In this document: piece after piece, positions 56,219 to 62,666 of the stretch
Layout: each line of letters begins with the position of its first letter
How positions within the stretch are numbered: the stretch's first letter is position 1
Assembly: GCF_039543825.1 (NCBI RefSeq)
Contig: NZ_BAABKM010000002.1
Location: forward strand, 1,024,133-1,088,132
Length of the DNA stretch: 64,000 nucleotides
Direction: 5' to 3'
From: Nocardioides conyzicola
Lineage (GTDB): Bacteria; Actinomycetota; Actinomycetes; Propionibacteriales; Nocardioidaceae
Made by a program: the position numbers and the translations under genes
Notes under the pieces: generated by a model
What the model saw: the letters and a program-made list of their open reading frames with translations, nothing else
What the model was told of the DNA's origin: nothing
The model's database searches: none

Positions 56219-56224
56219 CAAGAT
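56219..56224 (+). promoter_or_regulatory. Putative -10 element for the DUF4190 pair
   Basis: CAAGAT ends 7 bases before ATG 56232, directly after the adenosine deaminase stop. No ribosome-binding site is seen. It is a weak -10 (no leading T). Confidence 0.3.
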
Positions 56225-56231
56225 GGCGCCC

Positions 56232-56768
56232 ATGACGACCGGACCCGAGAACCCGTACGGCGAGCAGGAGCCCACCGAGCCGCCGACGCACCAGCCCTAC
56301 GGTGCTCCGACCACGCCCCCGCCGTACGGCGCGCCGCAGCAGCCCTACCAGCAGCCGTACCAGCAGGCGCCGTACCCCCAGCAGGGCTACGGCCAGCCGT
56401 ACCAGCAGCCGGCCTACGGCCAGCCGGTCCCCTACGTCACCGCGCCGCCGACCGACGGCCTCGCCCTCGGCGCCCTGATCACCGGCATCGCGGCCCTGGT
56501 GCTGTCGTGCGCGTACGGCGTCGGGCTGCTGGCGTCGCCGGTGGCCCTGGTCCTCGGCAAGGTGTCGATGAACCGCATCGCGCGCTCGCAGGGTCAGCTC
56601 GGCGGCCGGGGCCTGGCGGTCGCCGGCTTCGTGCTCGGCATCGTCGGCACCGTGCTGCTGGTGCTCGCCATCGCGGTCGTGGTGATCATCATCATCGTCG
56701 CGATCAACGACCCCGACGCCTTCGACGACGCCTCCTCCGCGGCCGCGCTCGTCGGCCTGCGGTCATGA
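56232..56768 (+). CDS. DUF4190 membrane protein with PYG/PYQQ repeats
   Basis: A 178-residue protein. The first 75 residues are a Pro/Tyr/Gln/Gly-rich repeat region (PYGAPQQPYQQPYQQAPYPQ), low in charge and probably disordered. The DUF4190 part has two helices (DGLALGALITGIAALVLSCA and LAVAGFVLGIVGTVLLVLAI, continuing VVVIIIIVAI) with a conserved NRIARSQGQLGGRGLA loop. Function unknown; such proteins may link to envelope or sporulation-like processes in actinobacteria. ATG 56223 is in frame but lies within the promoter-like element. Its stop overlaps the next gene (ATGA). Confidence 0.75.
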   Translation: MTTGPENPYGEQEPTEPPTHQPYGAPTTPPPYGAPQQPYQQPYQQAPYPQQGYGQPYQQPAYGQPVPYVTAPPTDGLALGALITGIAALVLSCAYGVGLLASPVALVLGKVSMNRIARSQGQLGGRGLAVAGFVLGIVGTVLLVLAIAVVVIIIIVAINDPDAFDDASSAAALVGLRS

Positions 56769-57178
56769 CGGACGGCCCCGAGAACCCGTACGGCGGCCCG
56801 CAGCAGCCCTACCAGCAGCAGCCACCGCCGTACGGCTACGGCCAGCCGTACGCATACCGGCCGCCCGCGCCCAAGCACCCGTCGGCGACGACGGCGATGG
56901 CGCTCGGCATCGTCGGGCTCGCCGGCATCATGACCTGCGCCGGCGTCACGCTGGTGGTCTCCCCGTTCGCGTGGGCGATCGGGGGCCGGGCGGTCCGCGA
57001 GATCGACGCCGCACCCCCAGGCACCATCGGCGGTCGGGACGAGGCCAACGCCGGCCGGATCATGGGCATCATCGGGACCGTGGCGCTGATCCTCGCGGTG
57101 CTCGCCGTGATCGCGTTCGTCGTGCTGATCGTCGCGGTCTCGCCCGACTCGGGCTCGACGACCTACAGCGACTACTGA
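56765..57178 (+). CDS. Second DUF4190 membrane protein
   Basis: A 137-residue relative of the preceding protein: the same start (MTDGPENPYGGPQQPYQQQP), a shorter Pro/Tyr/Gln region, two helices (LGIVGLAGIMTCAGVTLVVS and IMGIIGTVALILAVLAVIAF) and the loop GRAVREIDAAPPGTIGGRDE. The two genes therefore arose by duplication and are still translationally coupled. It converges on murB with 3 bases between the stops. Function unknown. Confidence 0.75.
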   Translation: MTDGPENPYGGPQQPYQQQPPPYGYGQPYAYRPPAPKHPSATTAMALGIVGLAGIMTCAGVTLVVSPFAWAIGGRAVREIDAAPPGTIGGRDEANAGRIMGIIGTVALILAVLAVIAFVVLIVAVSPDSGSTTYSDY

Positions 57179-57181
57179 GCG

Positions 57182-58207
57182 CTACAGCTCGCAGCCGACG
57201 AGCACCGGCTCGTTGACCAGCACGATCCCGAAGCGCTCCGCGACACCGTCGCGCACCTCGCGGGCGAGCGCGAGCAGCTCGTCGGTCGAGGCACCGCCGC
57301 GGTTGGTGAGCGCCAGCGGGTGCTTGCCCGAGAGCGCCACCGTGCCAGTGCCGTAGCCCTTCGCGAAGCCGGCGTGGTCGATCAGCCAGGCGGCGCTGGT
57401 CTTGGCCCGGCCGTCCGCCTGCGGCCAGGACGGCGCGCCCTCAGGCACGTCCTCGGGGTCGACCACCGGGTTGGTGAAGAACGACCCGGCGCTCCAGGTG
57501 TCGTGGTCGGTCGGGTCGAGCACCATGCCCTTGCCGCCGCGCAGCTCCAGCACCGCGCGGCGTACGTCGGCCAGCGGAGCGCGCTCGCCGAGCTCGACGC
57601 CCAGGGCGCGGGCCAGCTCGGCGTACGCCACCGGTGCACCGAGGTCGCCCTGCCGGAGCTGGAAGGTCACCGAGAGGACCACGTGCCGGCCGGGATCGGC
57701 CTTGAAGCGTGACGTGCGGTAGCCGAAGTGGCAGTCGGCGGCGGCGAAGGTGCGGACGCCGCGCAGGGTGCGGTCCCAGACCCGCACCCGGGCGATGGTC
57801 TGGCTGACCTCCTGGCCGTAGGCGCCGACGTTCTGGATCGGGGTGGCGCCGACCGAGCCGGGGATGCCCGAGAGCGCCTCGATGCCCACCCACTCGCGCT
57901 CGACGGCGAGCGCGACGAGGTCGTCCCAGACCTCGCCGGCGGCGACGGTGACCATCGCTCCCCCGCAGCTCGCCTCGTCGGTGGCGTCGATGTCGGCGCC
58001 GGCGGTCGCGACCTCGATGACGGTGCCCTGGAAGCCGCTGTCGGCCACGACCAGGTTGCTGCCGCCGCCGAGCACGAGCACGGGCTCACCGGCGGTGTCG
58101 GCGTCGACGAGCGCGGCCGTGAGCTCGGCCTCGGTGGTCGCCCGCACCCACCGCTCGGCGGGGCCGCCGAGCCGGAGCGTGGTGTGGTCCCTGAGCTGCT
58201 CAGTCAT
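57182..58207 (-). CDS. murB: UDP-N-acetylenolpyruvoylglucosamine reductase
   Basis: A 341-residue type I MurB, the flavoenzyme that reduces UDP-GlcNAc-enolpyruvate to UDP-MurNAc in peptidoglycan synthesis. Marks are HTTLRLGGPAERWVRATTEA, the FAD-binding GEPVLVLGGGSNLVVADSGF, the IEALSGIPGSVGATPIQNVG region and the catalytic Ser in WSAGSFFTNPVV, with the Glu near the C-terminus (VNEPVLVGCEL). ATG 58207 overlaps hadB by 8 bases. It is downstream of hadAB in the rpmG-hadA-hadB-murB unit seen also in Streptomyces. Confidence 0.95.
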   Translation of the reverse strand: MTEQLRDHTTLRLGGPAERWVRATTEAELTAALVDADTAGEPVLVLGGGSNLVVADSGFQGTVIEVATAGADIDATDEASCGGAMVTVAAGEVWDDLVALAVEREWVGIEALSGIPGSVGATPIQNVGAYGQEVSQTIARVRVWDRTLRGVRTFAAADCHFGYRTSRFKADPGRHVVLSVTFQLRQGDLGAPVAYAELARALGVELGERAPLADVRRAVLELRGGKGMVLDPTDHDTWSAGSFFTNPVVDPEDVPEGAPSWPQADGRAKTSAAWLIDHAGFAKGYGTGTVALSGKHPLALTNRGGASTDELLALAREVRDGVAERFGIVLVNEPVLVGCEL

Positions 58208-58589
58208 CGGCGGGGACACGCAGGACCGCCTTGGGCATGCCGAGCACCTTCTGCCCGCCGCAGGTGACGGTGAGGGCGACCGTGGTCAGCCCGTCCTCGG
58301 TGGCCTTGGTCTCGCCGGCGACCTCGACCTGGACGCCGCCCTCGGGGGGCACGACGACCGGGTGGGTGAACTTGCAGCCGAAGCTGACGACCTCGGCACC
58401 GGGGAACCAGTCCGAGACCGCACCGGCGACCAGCGCCATCGTGTACATCCCGTGCGCGATCACGCCCGGCAGCCCGACGCTGGCGGCCACGGCGTCGTCC
58501 CGGTGGATCGGGTTGTGGTCGCCGCTGGCCTCGGCGTACCGGACCAGGTCGGCGCGGGTGATCGTGAAGGTCCGGGTCGGCAGCGTCAT
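58200..58589 (-). CDS. hadB: MaoC-like (R)-hydratase, HadB-type
   Basis: A 129-residue hot-dog fold dehydratase. The catalytic segment is YAEASGDHNPIHRDDAVAAS (Asp and His of the hydratase motif), then VGLPGVIAHGMYTMAL. In mycobacteria HadB, paired with HadA, removes water from 3-hydroxyacyl-ACP during elongation of mycolic acids by FAS-II. Outside mycolate makers the pair serves other acyl chains, and its role here is not known. The ATG overlaps the hadA stop (ATGA) and the murB start lies within its end. Confidence 0.85.
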   Translation of the reverse strand: MTLPTRTFTITRADLVRYAEASGDHNPIHRDDAVAASVGLPGVIAHGMYTMALVAGAVSDWFPGAEVVSFGCKFTHPVVVPPEGGVQVEVAGETKATEDGLTTVALTVTCGGQKVLGMPKAVLRVPADD

Positions 58590-58987
58590 TCCGGGGCTCC
58601 CCGGTGGACGAGGGTGGCGCCGGTCGTGCAGACAAGGGATCCGGCGGCGTCCGTGATCTCGCTGGTGGTGCCGATGATGTCGTTGCCGGCGATCTGGCGC
58701 AGGGAGGTGACCGTGAGCGTCGCGGTCAGCACGTCGCCCGGCACGACCGGGCGCTCGTAGGCGAACCTCTGCTCGCCGTGCACGATCCGGAAGAGGTCGA
58801 CCGACTCCGCCTCGAGGAAGGCGTTCATGGCGTCGAACGCCAGCACGATCGGGTACGTCGCGGGAGCCGCACCCCCGTCGTACGCACCGGCGGTCGCGGC
58901 GACGAAGTCGCGGACCTTCGCCTCGGTGACCTCGTGGGGCTGCGTGGGCGGGTACGCCCGGCCGACGAGGGACTGGTCGACTGGCAT
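58586..58987 (-). CDS. hadA: MaoC N-terminal-like dehydratase subunit, HadA-type
   Basis: A 133-residue protein with the MaoC_dehydrat_N (HadA) sequence: MPVDQSLVGRAYPPTQPHEV, VTEAKVRDFVAATAG, APATYPIVLAFDAMNAFLEA, HGEQRFAYERPVVPGDVLTA. It lacks the catalytic Asp/His of HadB and gives substrate length specificity in the HadAB dimer. ATG 58987 has TATGTT 7 bases upstream and no ribosome-binding site. The order rpmG, hadA, hadB matches M. tuberculosis, where hadC follows; here murB does. Confidence 0.85.
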   Translation of the reverse strand: MPVDQSLVGRAYPPTQPHEVTEAKVRDFVAATAGAYDGGAAPATYPIVLAFDAMNAFLEAESVDLFRIVHGEQRFAYERPVVPGDVLTATLTVTSLRQIAGNDIIGTTSEITDAAGSLVCTTGATLVHRGAPE

Positions 58988-58994
58988 GGGCCTA

Positions 58995-59000
58995 AACATA
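58995..59000 (-). promoter_or_regulatory. Putative -10 element for hadA
   Basis: TATGTT on the minus strand ends 7 bases before ATG 58987, so hadA-hadB-murB may have its own leaderless transcript independent of rpmG. Confidence 0.45.
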
Positions 59001-59059
59001 GACGTCGACCCGCCCGAGGAGCTCGGACGGGTCGACGTCGAAGAAGCGGGCGAGTCCGC

Positions 59060-59230
59060 TCAGCGCGTCTCGCGGTGCATCGTGTGCTTGCGGTCCCGCG
59101 GGCAGAACTTCATGAGCTCCATGCGGTCGGGATCGTTGCGACGGTTCTTCTTGGTGATGTAGTTGCGCTCCTTGCAGTCCACGCACGCAAGCGTGATCTT
59201 GGGGCGCACATCGGAGCTCTTGCTGGCCAC
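59060..59230 (-). CDS. rpmG: Ribosomal protein L33
   Basis: A 56-residue L33 ([56 protein letters not shown]). GTG 59230 has AAAGGA 6 bases upstream. The first zinc pair CVDC is intact, but the second reads CPRD where zinc-binding L33 has CPxC, so one ligand is replaced by Asp. The gene lies between tRNA-Met and hadA as in many actinobacteria. L33 sits near the exit site of the large subunit. Confidence 0.95.
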   Translation of the reverse strand: MASKSSDVRPKITLACVDCKERNYITKKNRRNDPDRMELMKFCPRDRKHTMHRETR

Positions 59231-59277
59231 GGGAAATCCTTTGTCGATTCGGGTGATGCTGGTCGATCTGGTCCGAG

Positions 59278-59351
59278 TAGCGGGAGCGGGACTCGAACCC
59301 GCGACACCACGATTATGAGTCGTGTGCTCTAACCACCTGAGCTACCCCGCC
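59278..59351 (-). tRNA. tRNA-Met, elongator (CAT anticodon)
   Basis: A 74-base tRNA on the minus strand. The acceptor stem GGCGGGG pairs with TCCCGCT (two G-U pairs), discriminator A. The anticodon loop is CTCATAA on a CACGA/TCGTG stem, without the three G-C pairs of an initiator. No CCA end is encoded. Confidence 0.96.
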
Positions 59352-59406
59352 AGGGGGACAGGGTGCCCATCGGCCAGTCTAGCGGCCGATGGGCTCCCGC
59401 ACCCAG

Positions 59407-59479
59407 AGCCCCTTTACGGAATCGAACCGTAGACCTTCTCCTTACCATGGAGACGCTCTACCGACTGAGCTAAAGGGGC
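59407..59479 (-). tRNA. tRNA-Thr (GGT anticodon)
   Basis: A 73-base tRNA on the minus strand. Acceptor GCCCCTT pairs with AAGGGGC; discriminator T. Anticodon stem TCTCC/GGAGA holds loop ATGGTAA, giving anticodon GGT after U33. It lies upstream of tRNA-Met, as in the thrT-metT-rpmG order of M. tuberculosis. No CCA end is encoded. Confidence 0.95.
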
Positions 59480-59553
59480 AACGACGGAGAACTGTACACA
59501 GAGGTTCCGGGGATCGGGAAATCGCCCGGGACCTCCGCGTGGAGGGCCCGCTC

Positions 59554-60954
59554 TCAGCCCGTGATCGACGCCCAGGGGGACGCTTCCTCGAGCTCGTAGG
59601 CGAGCTCCAGGAGGGTCGCCTCGGCGCCCGCTCCGGCGGTGAACATCATCCCCTGCGGCAGCCCCGCGGACGTGGTCGCGAGGGGCAGGGAGACCGCAGG
59701 ATCGCCGGTCGCGTTCTGCCACGGCGTGAACGCCACCCAGTCGAGGATCCGGCCCATCACGACGTCGTACGACGCCGTCGGGTCCAGGTGGCCGACGAGC
59801 GGCGTCTCGTGCGCGAGCGTGGGCGTCAGGGCGACGTCGTACGACCGGTGGAACTCGGCGGACACCGCCTGGGTCCTCCGCAGCCGGCGGATCGCTCCGG
59901 GCACCTGGTGGAGGTGGCGCCGGCAGTGCCGGTCCAGGCCGAGCGTCAGGTTGTCGAGCCGGCTGCGGTCCCAGGTGGGTCCGGCGGCGCGGCGACCGGT
60001 GCGGACGATCATCATCGCGAGCATCGCCCAGTAGAGGAGGAAGTCGTCGGGCAGGGTCGTGGGGGCGGGGTGCGGGACCTCCTCGACCTCGTGGCCGAGC
60101 TCCTCGAGCAGCCGCGCGGTCTTGAGGGTGAGCTGCACGACCTCCGGCGAGGAGGCCCGGCCGATGCCGGCGGTGTGGACCGCGACCCGGAGCCGCTTGC
60201 GGCCCGGCCGGGTGACGTCGCCTATCGGCGGCAGCAGCAGCTCGCGGTAGACCCGCTCGGACTCGCGCAGGAACGCGGCGGTGTCGCGCACCGAGCGGGT
60301 CAGGACGCCGTCGGAGACGATCCGCACCGGCATCTGCCGGGTGATCTTGTCCTGGGCGAGCCGGTCGCGGGTGGGCTTGAGCCCGACCAGGCCGTTGACC
60401 GCCGCCGGGATCCGGATCGAGCCGCCACCGTCGTTGCCGTGGGCGAGGGGGACGGCACCCGCCGCCACCAGGGCCGCCGTGCCAGCGGAGGACGCGCCGG
60501 CGGTCCGCTCCGGGTCCCACGGGTTGCGCACCGGGCCGAGCCGCGGGTGCTCGGCCGAGGGGCTGAACCCGAACTCCGAGAGCTGGGTCTTGCCCAGCGG
60601 CACCAGACCGGTGGCGAGGAACATCCGGGCGAAGTCGCCGTCCACGGCCAGGGGCGCCGAGCGGAAGGCGTCGCATCCCTGCTGGGTCGGCATGCCCGCC
60701 ACGTCGACGTTGTCCTTGAGGAACGTCGGGACGCCGGCGAAGTAGCCACCCCGCGGGTCGCGGGCGTCGTTGCGGGCGCGGTCGTAGGCGACGTACGCCA
60801 CCGCGTTGAGGTCGGCCTGGACCCGCTCGGTCCGGGCGATCGCGGCCTCGACCACGTCGGGGATCGAGACCGCTCCCTCCTGGATCGCGGTGACCACTCC
60901 GACCGCGTCGAGGTCACCCAGGGCGTCGTCTCCGAACGCGTGCACGCGGCTCAC
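59554..60954 (-). CDS. Amidase signature family enzyme
   Basis: A 466-residue amidase with the Ser-cisSer-Lys triad context: Lys in GVPTFLKDNVDVAG, and the serine loop in RTAGASSAGTAALVAAGAVP then LAHGNDGGGSIRIPAA. A C-terminal lid domain includes LLYWAMLAMMIVRTGRRAAG. It would hydrolyse an amide such as an aryl or aliphatic amide; the substrate is open. The usual GGSSGG is written GASSAG here, which is tolerated in the family. GTG 60954 has TAGCCT 6 bases upstream and no ribosome-binding site, suggesting leaderless expression. Confidence 0.9.
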   Translation of the reverse strand: MSRVHAFGDDALGDLDAVGVVTAIQEGAVSIPDVVEAAIARTERVQADLNAVAYVAYDRARNDARDPRGGYFAGVPTFLKDNVDVAGMPTQQGCDAFRSAPLAVDGDFARMFLATGLVPLGKTQLSEFGFSPSAEHPRLGPVRNPWDPERTAGASSAGTAALVAAGAVPLAHGNDGGGSIRIPAAVNGLVGLKPTRDRLAQDKITRQMPVRIVSDGVLTRSVRDTAAFLRESERVYRELLLPPIGDVTRPGRKRLRVAVHTAGIGRASSPEVVQLTLKTARLLEELGHEVEEVPHPAPTTLPDDFLLYWAMLAMMIVRTGRRAAGPTWDRSRLDNLTLGLDRHCRRHLHQVPGAIRRLRRTQAVSAEFHRSYDVALTPTLAHETPLVGHLDPTASYDVVMGRILDWVAFTPWQNATGDPAVSLPLATTSAGLPQGMMFTAGAGAEATLLELAYELEEASPWASITG

Positions 60955-60960
60955 GAGCCG

Positions 60961-60966
60961 AGGCTA
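60961..60966 (-). promoter_or_regulatory. Putative -10 element for the amidase gene
   Basis: TAGCCT on the minus strand ends 6 bases before GTG 60954, in the short gap after the DoxX-like gene. Confidence 0.4.
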
Positions 60967-60972
60967 GCCCGC

Positions 60973-61353
60973 TCAGAATGCGTGGGGACCGAATCGCCAG
61001 TAGGCGAGCGCCGCGCACATCACGACCAGGGCGATGGTGCGCAACGCGTCGGGCAGGAACTCCCGGCGGCGTACGTGCACGACGAGGGCCCCGGCGGTCA
61101 GCAGCGTCAGGCAGGTGGCCGCGACGGGCGTGACGATCCCGACGCCCACGAGCGGCGGCACGACCAGGCCGACGGCCCCGAGCACCTCGGCCCAGCCGAG
61201 CGCGCGCAGCTGCGGCTCGGTGTAGTCCTCCGCCCAGGTCAGCCCTTCCGCGACGATCTCCTCGCGGGACCGGGTGAGCTTGAGCACGCCGGTGCCGAGG
61301 AAGAGCGCCGCCAGGAAGCCGGCGAGGATCCAGAGCCAGGTGTTCGGTTCCAC
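60973..61353 (-). CDS. DoxX-like membrane protein
   Basis: A 126-residue protein with four helices: WLWILAGFLAALFLGTGVLK, ALGWAEVLGAVGLVVPPLVG, VTPVAATCLTLLTAGALVVH and ALRTIALVVMCAALAYWRF. The pattern and the KLTRSREEIV loop after helix 1 fit the DoxX family, whose members associate with redox or thiosulphate metabolism; the function here is unknown. I start at GTG 61353 (MEPNTWLW) because TAGGGT ends 7 bases ahead; an in-frame GTG at 61362 lies inside that element. The gene is 10 bases after the ROK gene. Confidence 0.78.
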   Translation of the reverse strand: MEPNTWLWILAGFLAALFLGTGVLKLTRSREEIVAEGLTWAEDYTEPQLRALGWAEVLGAVGLVVPPLVGVGIVTPVAATCLTLLTAGALVVHVRRREFLPDALRTIALVVMCAALAYWRFGPHAF

Positions 61354-61360
61354 GTGCGGC

Positions 61361-61366
61361 ACCCTA
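61361..61366 (-). promoter_or_regulatory. Putative -10 element for the DoxX-like gene
   Basis: TAGGGT on the minus strand ends 7 bases before GTG 61353 and contains the TAG stop of the ROK gene, as with the aldo/keto reductase element at 4034. Confidence 0.4.
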
Positions 61367-62578
61367 TGACGCGGCTGCGGCCAGCCTTGCGTCGACGGCG
61401 ACCGGCGCGAGCACGTGGTCGAGGGCGAGGGCGGCGCAGCCGACGAGGCCGGCCCGGTCGCCGTGGGTCGCGGGCAGGAACTGGAGGTCCCGGGTGGCCA
61501 GCGGTGCGGCCAGGGCGTAGACGCTCTCCCGGATGCCGGCGACGTGGAAGTCGAAGGCCGAGGCCATGTCGCCGCCGATCACGACCGCTGCGGGGTTGAG
61601 CAGGTTGATGGCGATCGCCAGCACCTCGCCCAGCTCGCGGCCACTGTCGCGCAGCAGCCCGCGCGCGGTCGGGTCGCCCTGGAGTGCGAGCGCCACCAGG
61701 TCGCGCAGGTGGCCGACCTCGTGGCCGGACTCGCGGGCGCGCGCGACGAGGGCCCACCCGCCGGCCAGCGTCTCGAGGCAGCCGGTCGCGCCGCACCGGC
61801 ACTGGAGCCCGGCGGCGGAGTCGACCTTGGTGTGCCCGATCTCGCCGGCGGCGCCGAGGTGGCCGCTGAGCACCCGGCCGTCGGCGATGATGCCGAGGCC
61901 GAGACCGGTGGAGGCCTTGAGGACCAGCACGTCGTCGAGCGCGGCCGACCGGCCGAGCAGCTCCGAGCGGGCGAGCACGTCGGCGTCGTTGCCGACGAAG
62001 AGGGGCGCGTGCGTGACCTCGCCGAGGTACGGCGCGAGCGCCACGCCGTCCCAGCCGGACATCACCGGCGAGCCGATGCTGATCCCCCGCTGCGAGTCGA
62101 GGGTGCCGGGGAGGCTGAGCCCGACGCCGAGCACGGGCGGCTCGACGCCGTCGAGCAGGGAGGCGAGGCGGCCGGCGATCTGCGGCATCAGCTCGTCGGG
62201 GCCGACCCCGACCTCGTGGTCCTGGGAGTCGGACGACAGCTCCTCGCCGTCGAGGTCCATCACCGCGAGCTGGCTGCGGGAGCGGCCGATGGCGATCGCC
62301 ACGACGACGCCGGCGTGCTGGTTGAAGATCAGGGCGCCGGGAGGGCGGCCGCCGGTGGAGGCGAGCTCCTCACCGAGGAGCAGCAGGCCGGCCGAGGTCA
62401 GGGAGCTGACCCGGGTGGTGATGGCCGTGCGCGACAGACCGGTGAGGGTCCTCAGCTGGGATCGGGTGCTGGCCCGGCCGCTGCGCACCAGGTCGAGCAG
62501 CTCGCCGGCGGTCGCCGGGGCCGCGCTCTCGCGCGCTTCGGTCCGCTGTGCGGCGGCGCGGGTCGGGGTCTGCGTCAC
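61364..62578 (-). CDS. ROK family transcriptional regulator
   Basis: A 404-residue ROK regulator. The N-terminal winged helix (ELLDLVRSGRASTRSQLRTL, TGLSRTAITTRVSSLTSAGL) is followed by a sugar-kinase-like ROK domain: LGVGLSLPGTLDSQRGISIG, VGNDADVLARSE, GAAGEIGHTKVDSAAGLQC with the zinc motif CRCGATGCLE, and NLLNPAAVVIGGDMA. It probably senses a sugar or sugar phosphate and represses sugar genes. I choose GTG 62578, 7 bases after TATGCT and in frame with ATG 62590. It is divergent from zwf and likely controls the shared promoter region. Confidence 0.88.
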   Translation of the reverse strand: MTQTPTRAAAQRTEARESAAPATAGELLDLVRSGRASTRSQLRTLTGLSRTAITTRVSSLTSAGLLLLGEELASTGGRPPGALIFNQHAGVVVAIAIGRSRSQLAVMDLDGEELSSDSQDHEVGVGPDELMPQIAGRLASLLDGVEPPVLGVGLSLPGTLDSQRGISIGSPVMSGWDGVALAPYLGEVTHAPLFVGNDADVLARSELLGRSAALDDVLVLKASTGLGLGIIADGRVLSGHLGAAGEIGHTKVDSAAGLQCRCGATGCLETLAGGWALVARARESGHEVGHLRDLVALALQGDPTARGLLRDSGRELGEVLAIAINLLNPAAVVIGGDMASAFDFHVAGIRESVYALAAPLATRDLQFLPATHGDRAGLVGCAALALDHVLAPVAVDARLAAAAS

Positions 62579-62585
62579 GGGCGAA

Positions 62586-62659
62586 AGCATAACGCCCCCT
62601 ACTTTGAACCTGAAAGAACCTTAGTTGTGCTTGCATTGGGCCGAACTTGTTCCTACCGT
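62586..62659. promoter_or_regulatory. Divergent ROK/zwf promoter region with GAAC repeats
   Basis: On the minus strand TATGCT (62591-62586) ends 7 bases before GTG 62578. On the plus strand TTGCAT (62631-62636), a 17-base spacer and TACCGT (62654-62659) end 7 bases before ATG 62667. Between them GAACCT occurs at 62606-62611 and 62616-62621, exactly 10 bases apart, and GAACTTGTTC (62643-62652), an imperfect palindrome, lies in the zwf spacer. These are candidate operators for the ROK regulator. Confidence 0.5.
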
Positions 62660-62666
62660 GGACGAC

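Noticed and set aside
56270..56430. DNA tandem repeat or CRISPR-like array
   Set aside because: The repeated CAGCCGTACCAG-like units are coding: they encode the Pro/Tyr/Gln-rich N-terminus of the DUF4190 protein, with irregular spacing and no spacers.
59278..59351. Initiator tRNA-fMet
   Set aside because: The CAT anticodon is present but the anticodon stem lacks the three consecutive G-C pairs of initiators and the first acceptor pair is not an initiator-type mismatch; it is an elongator.
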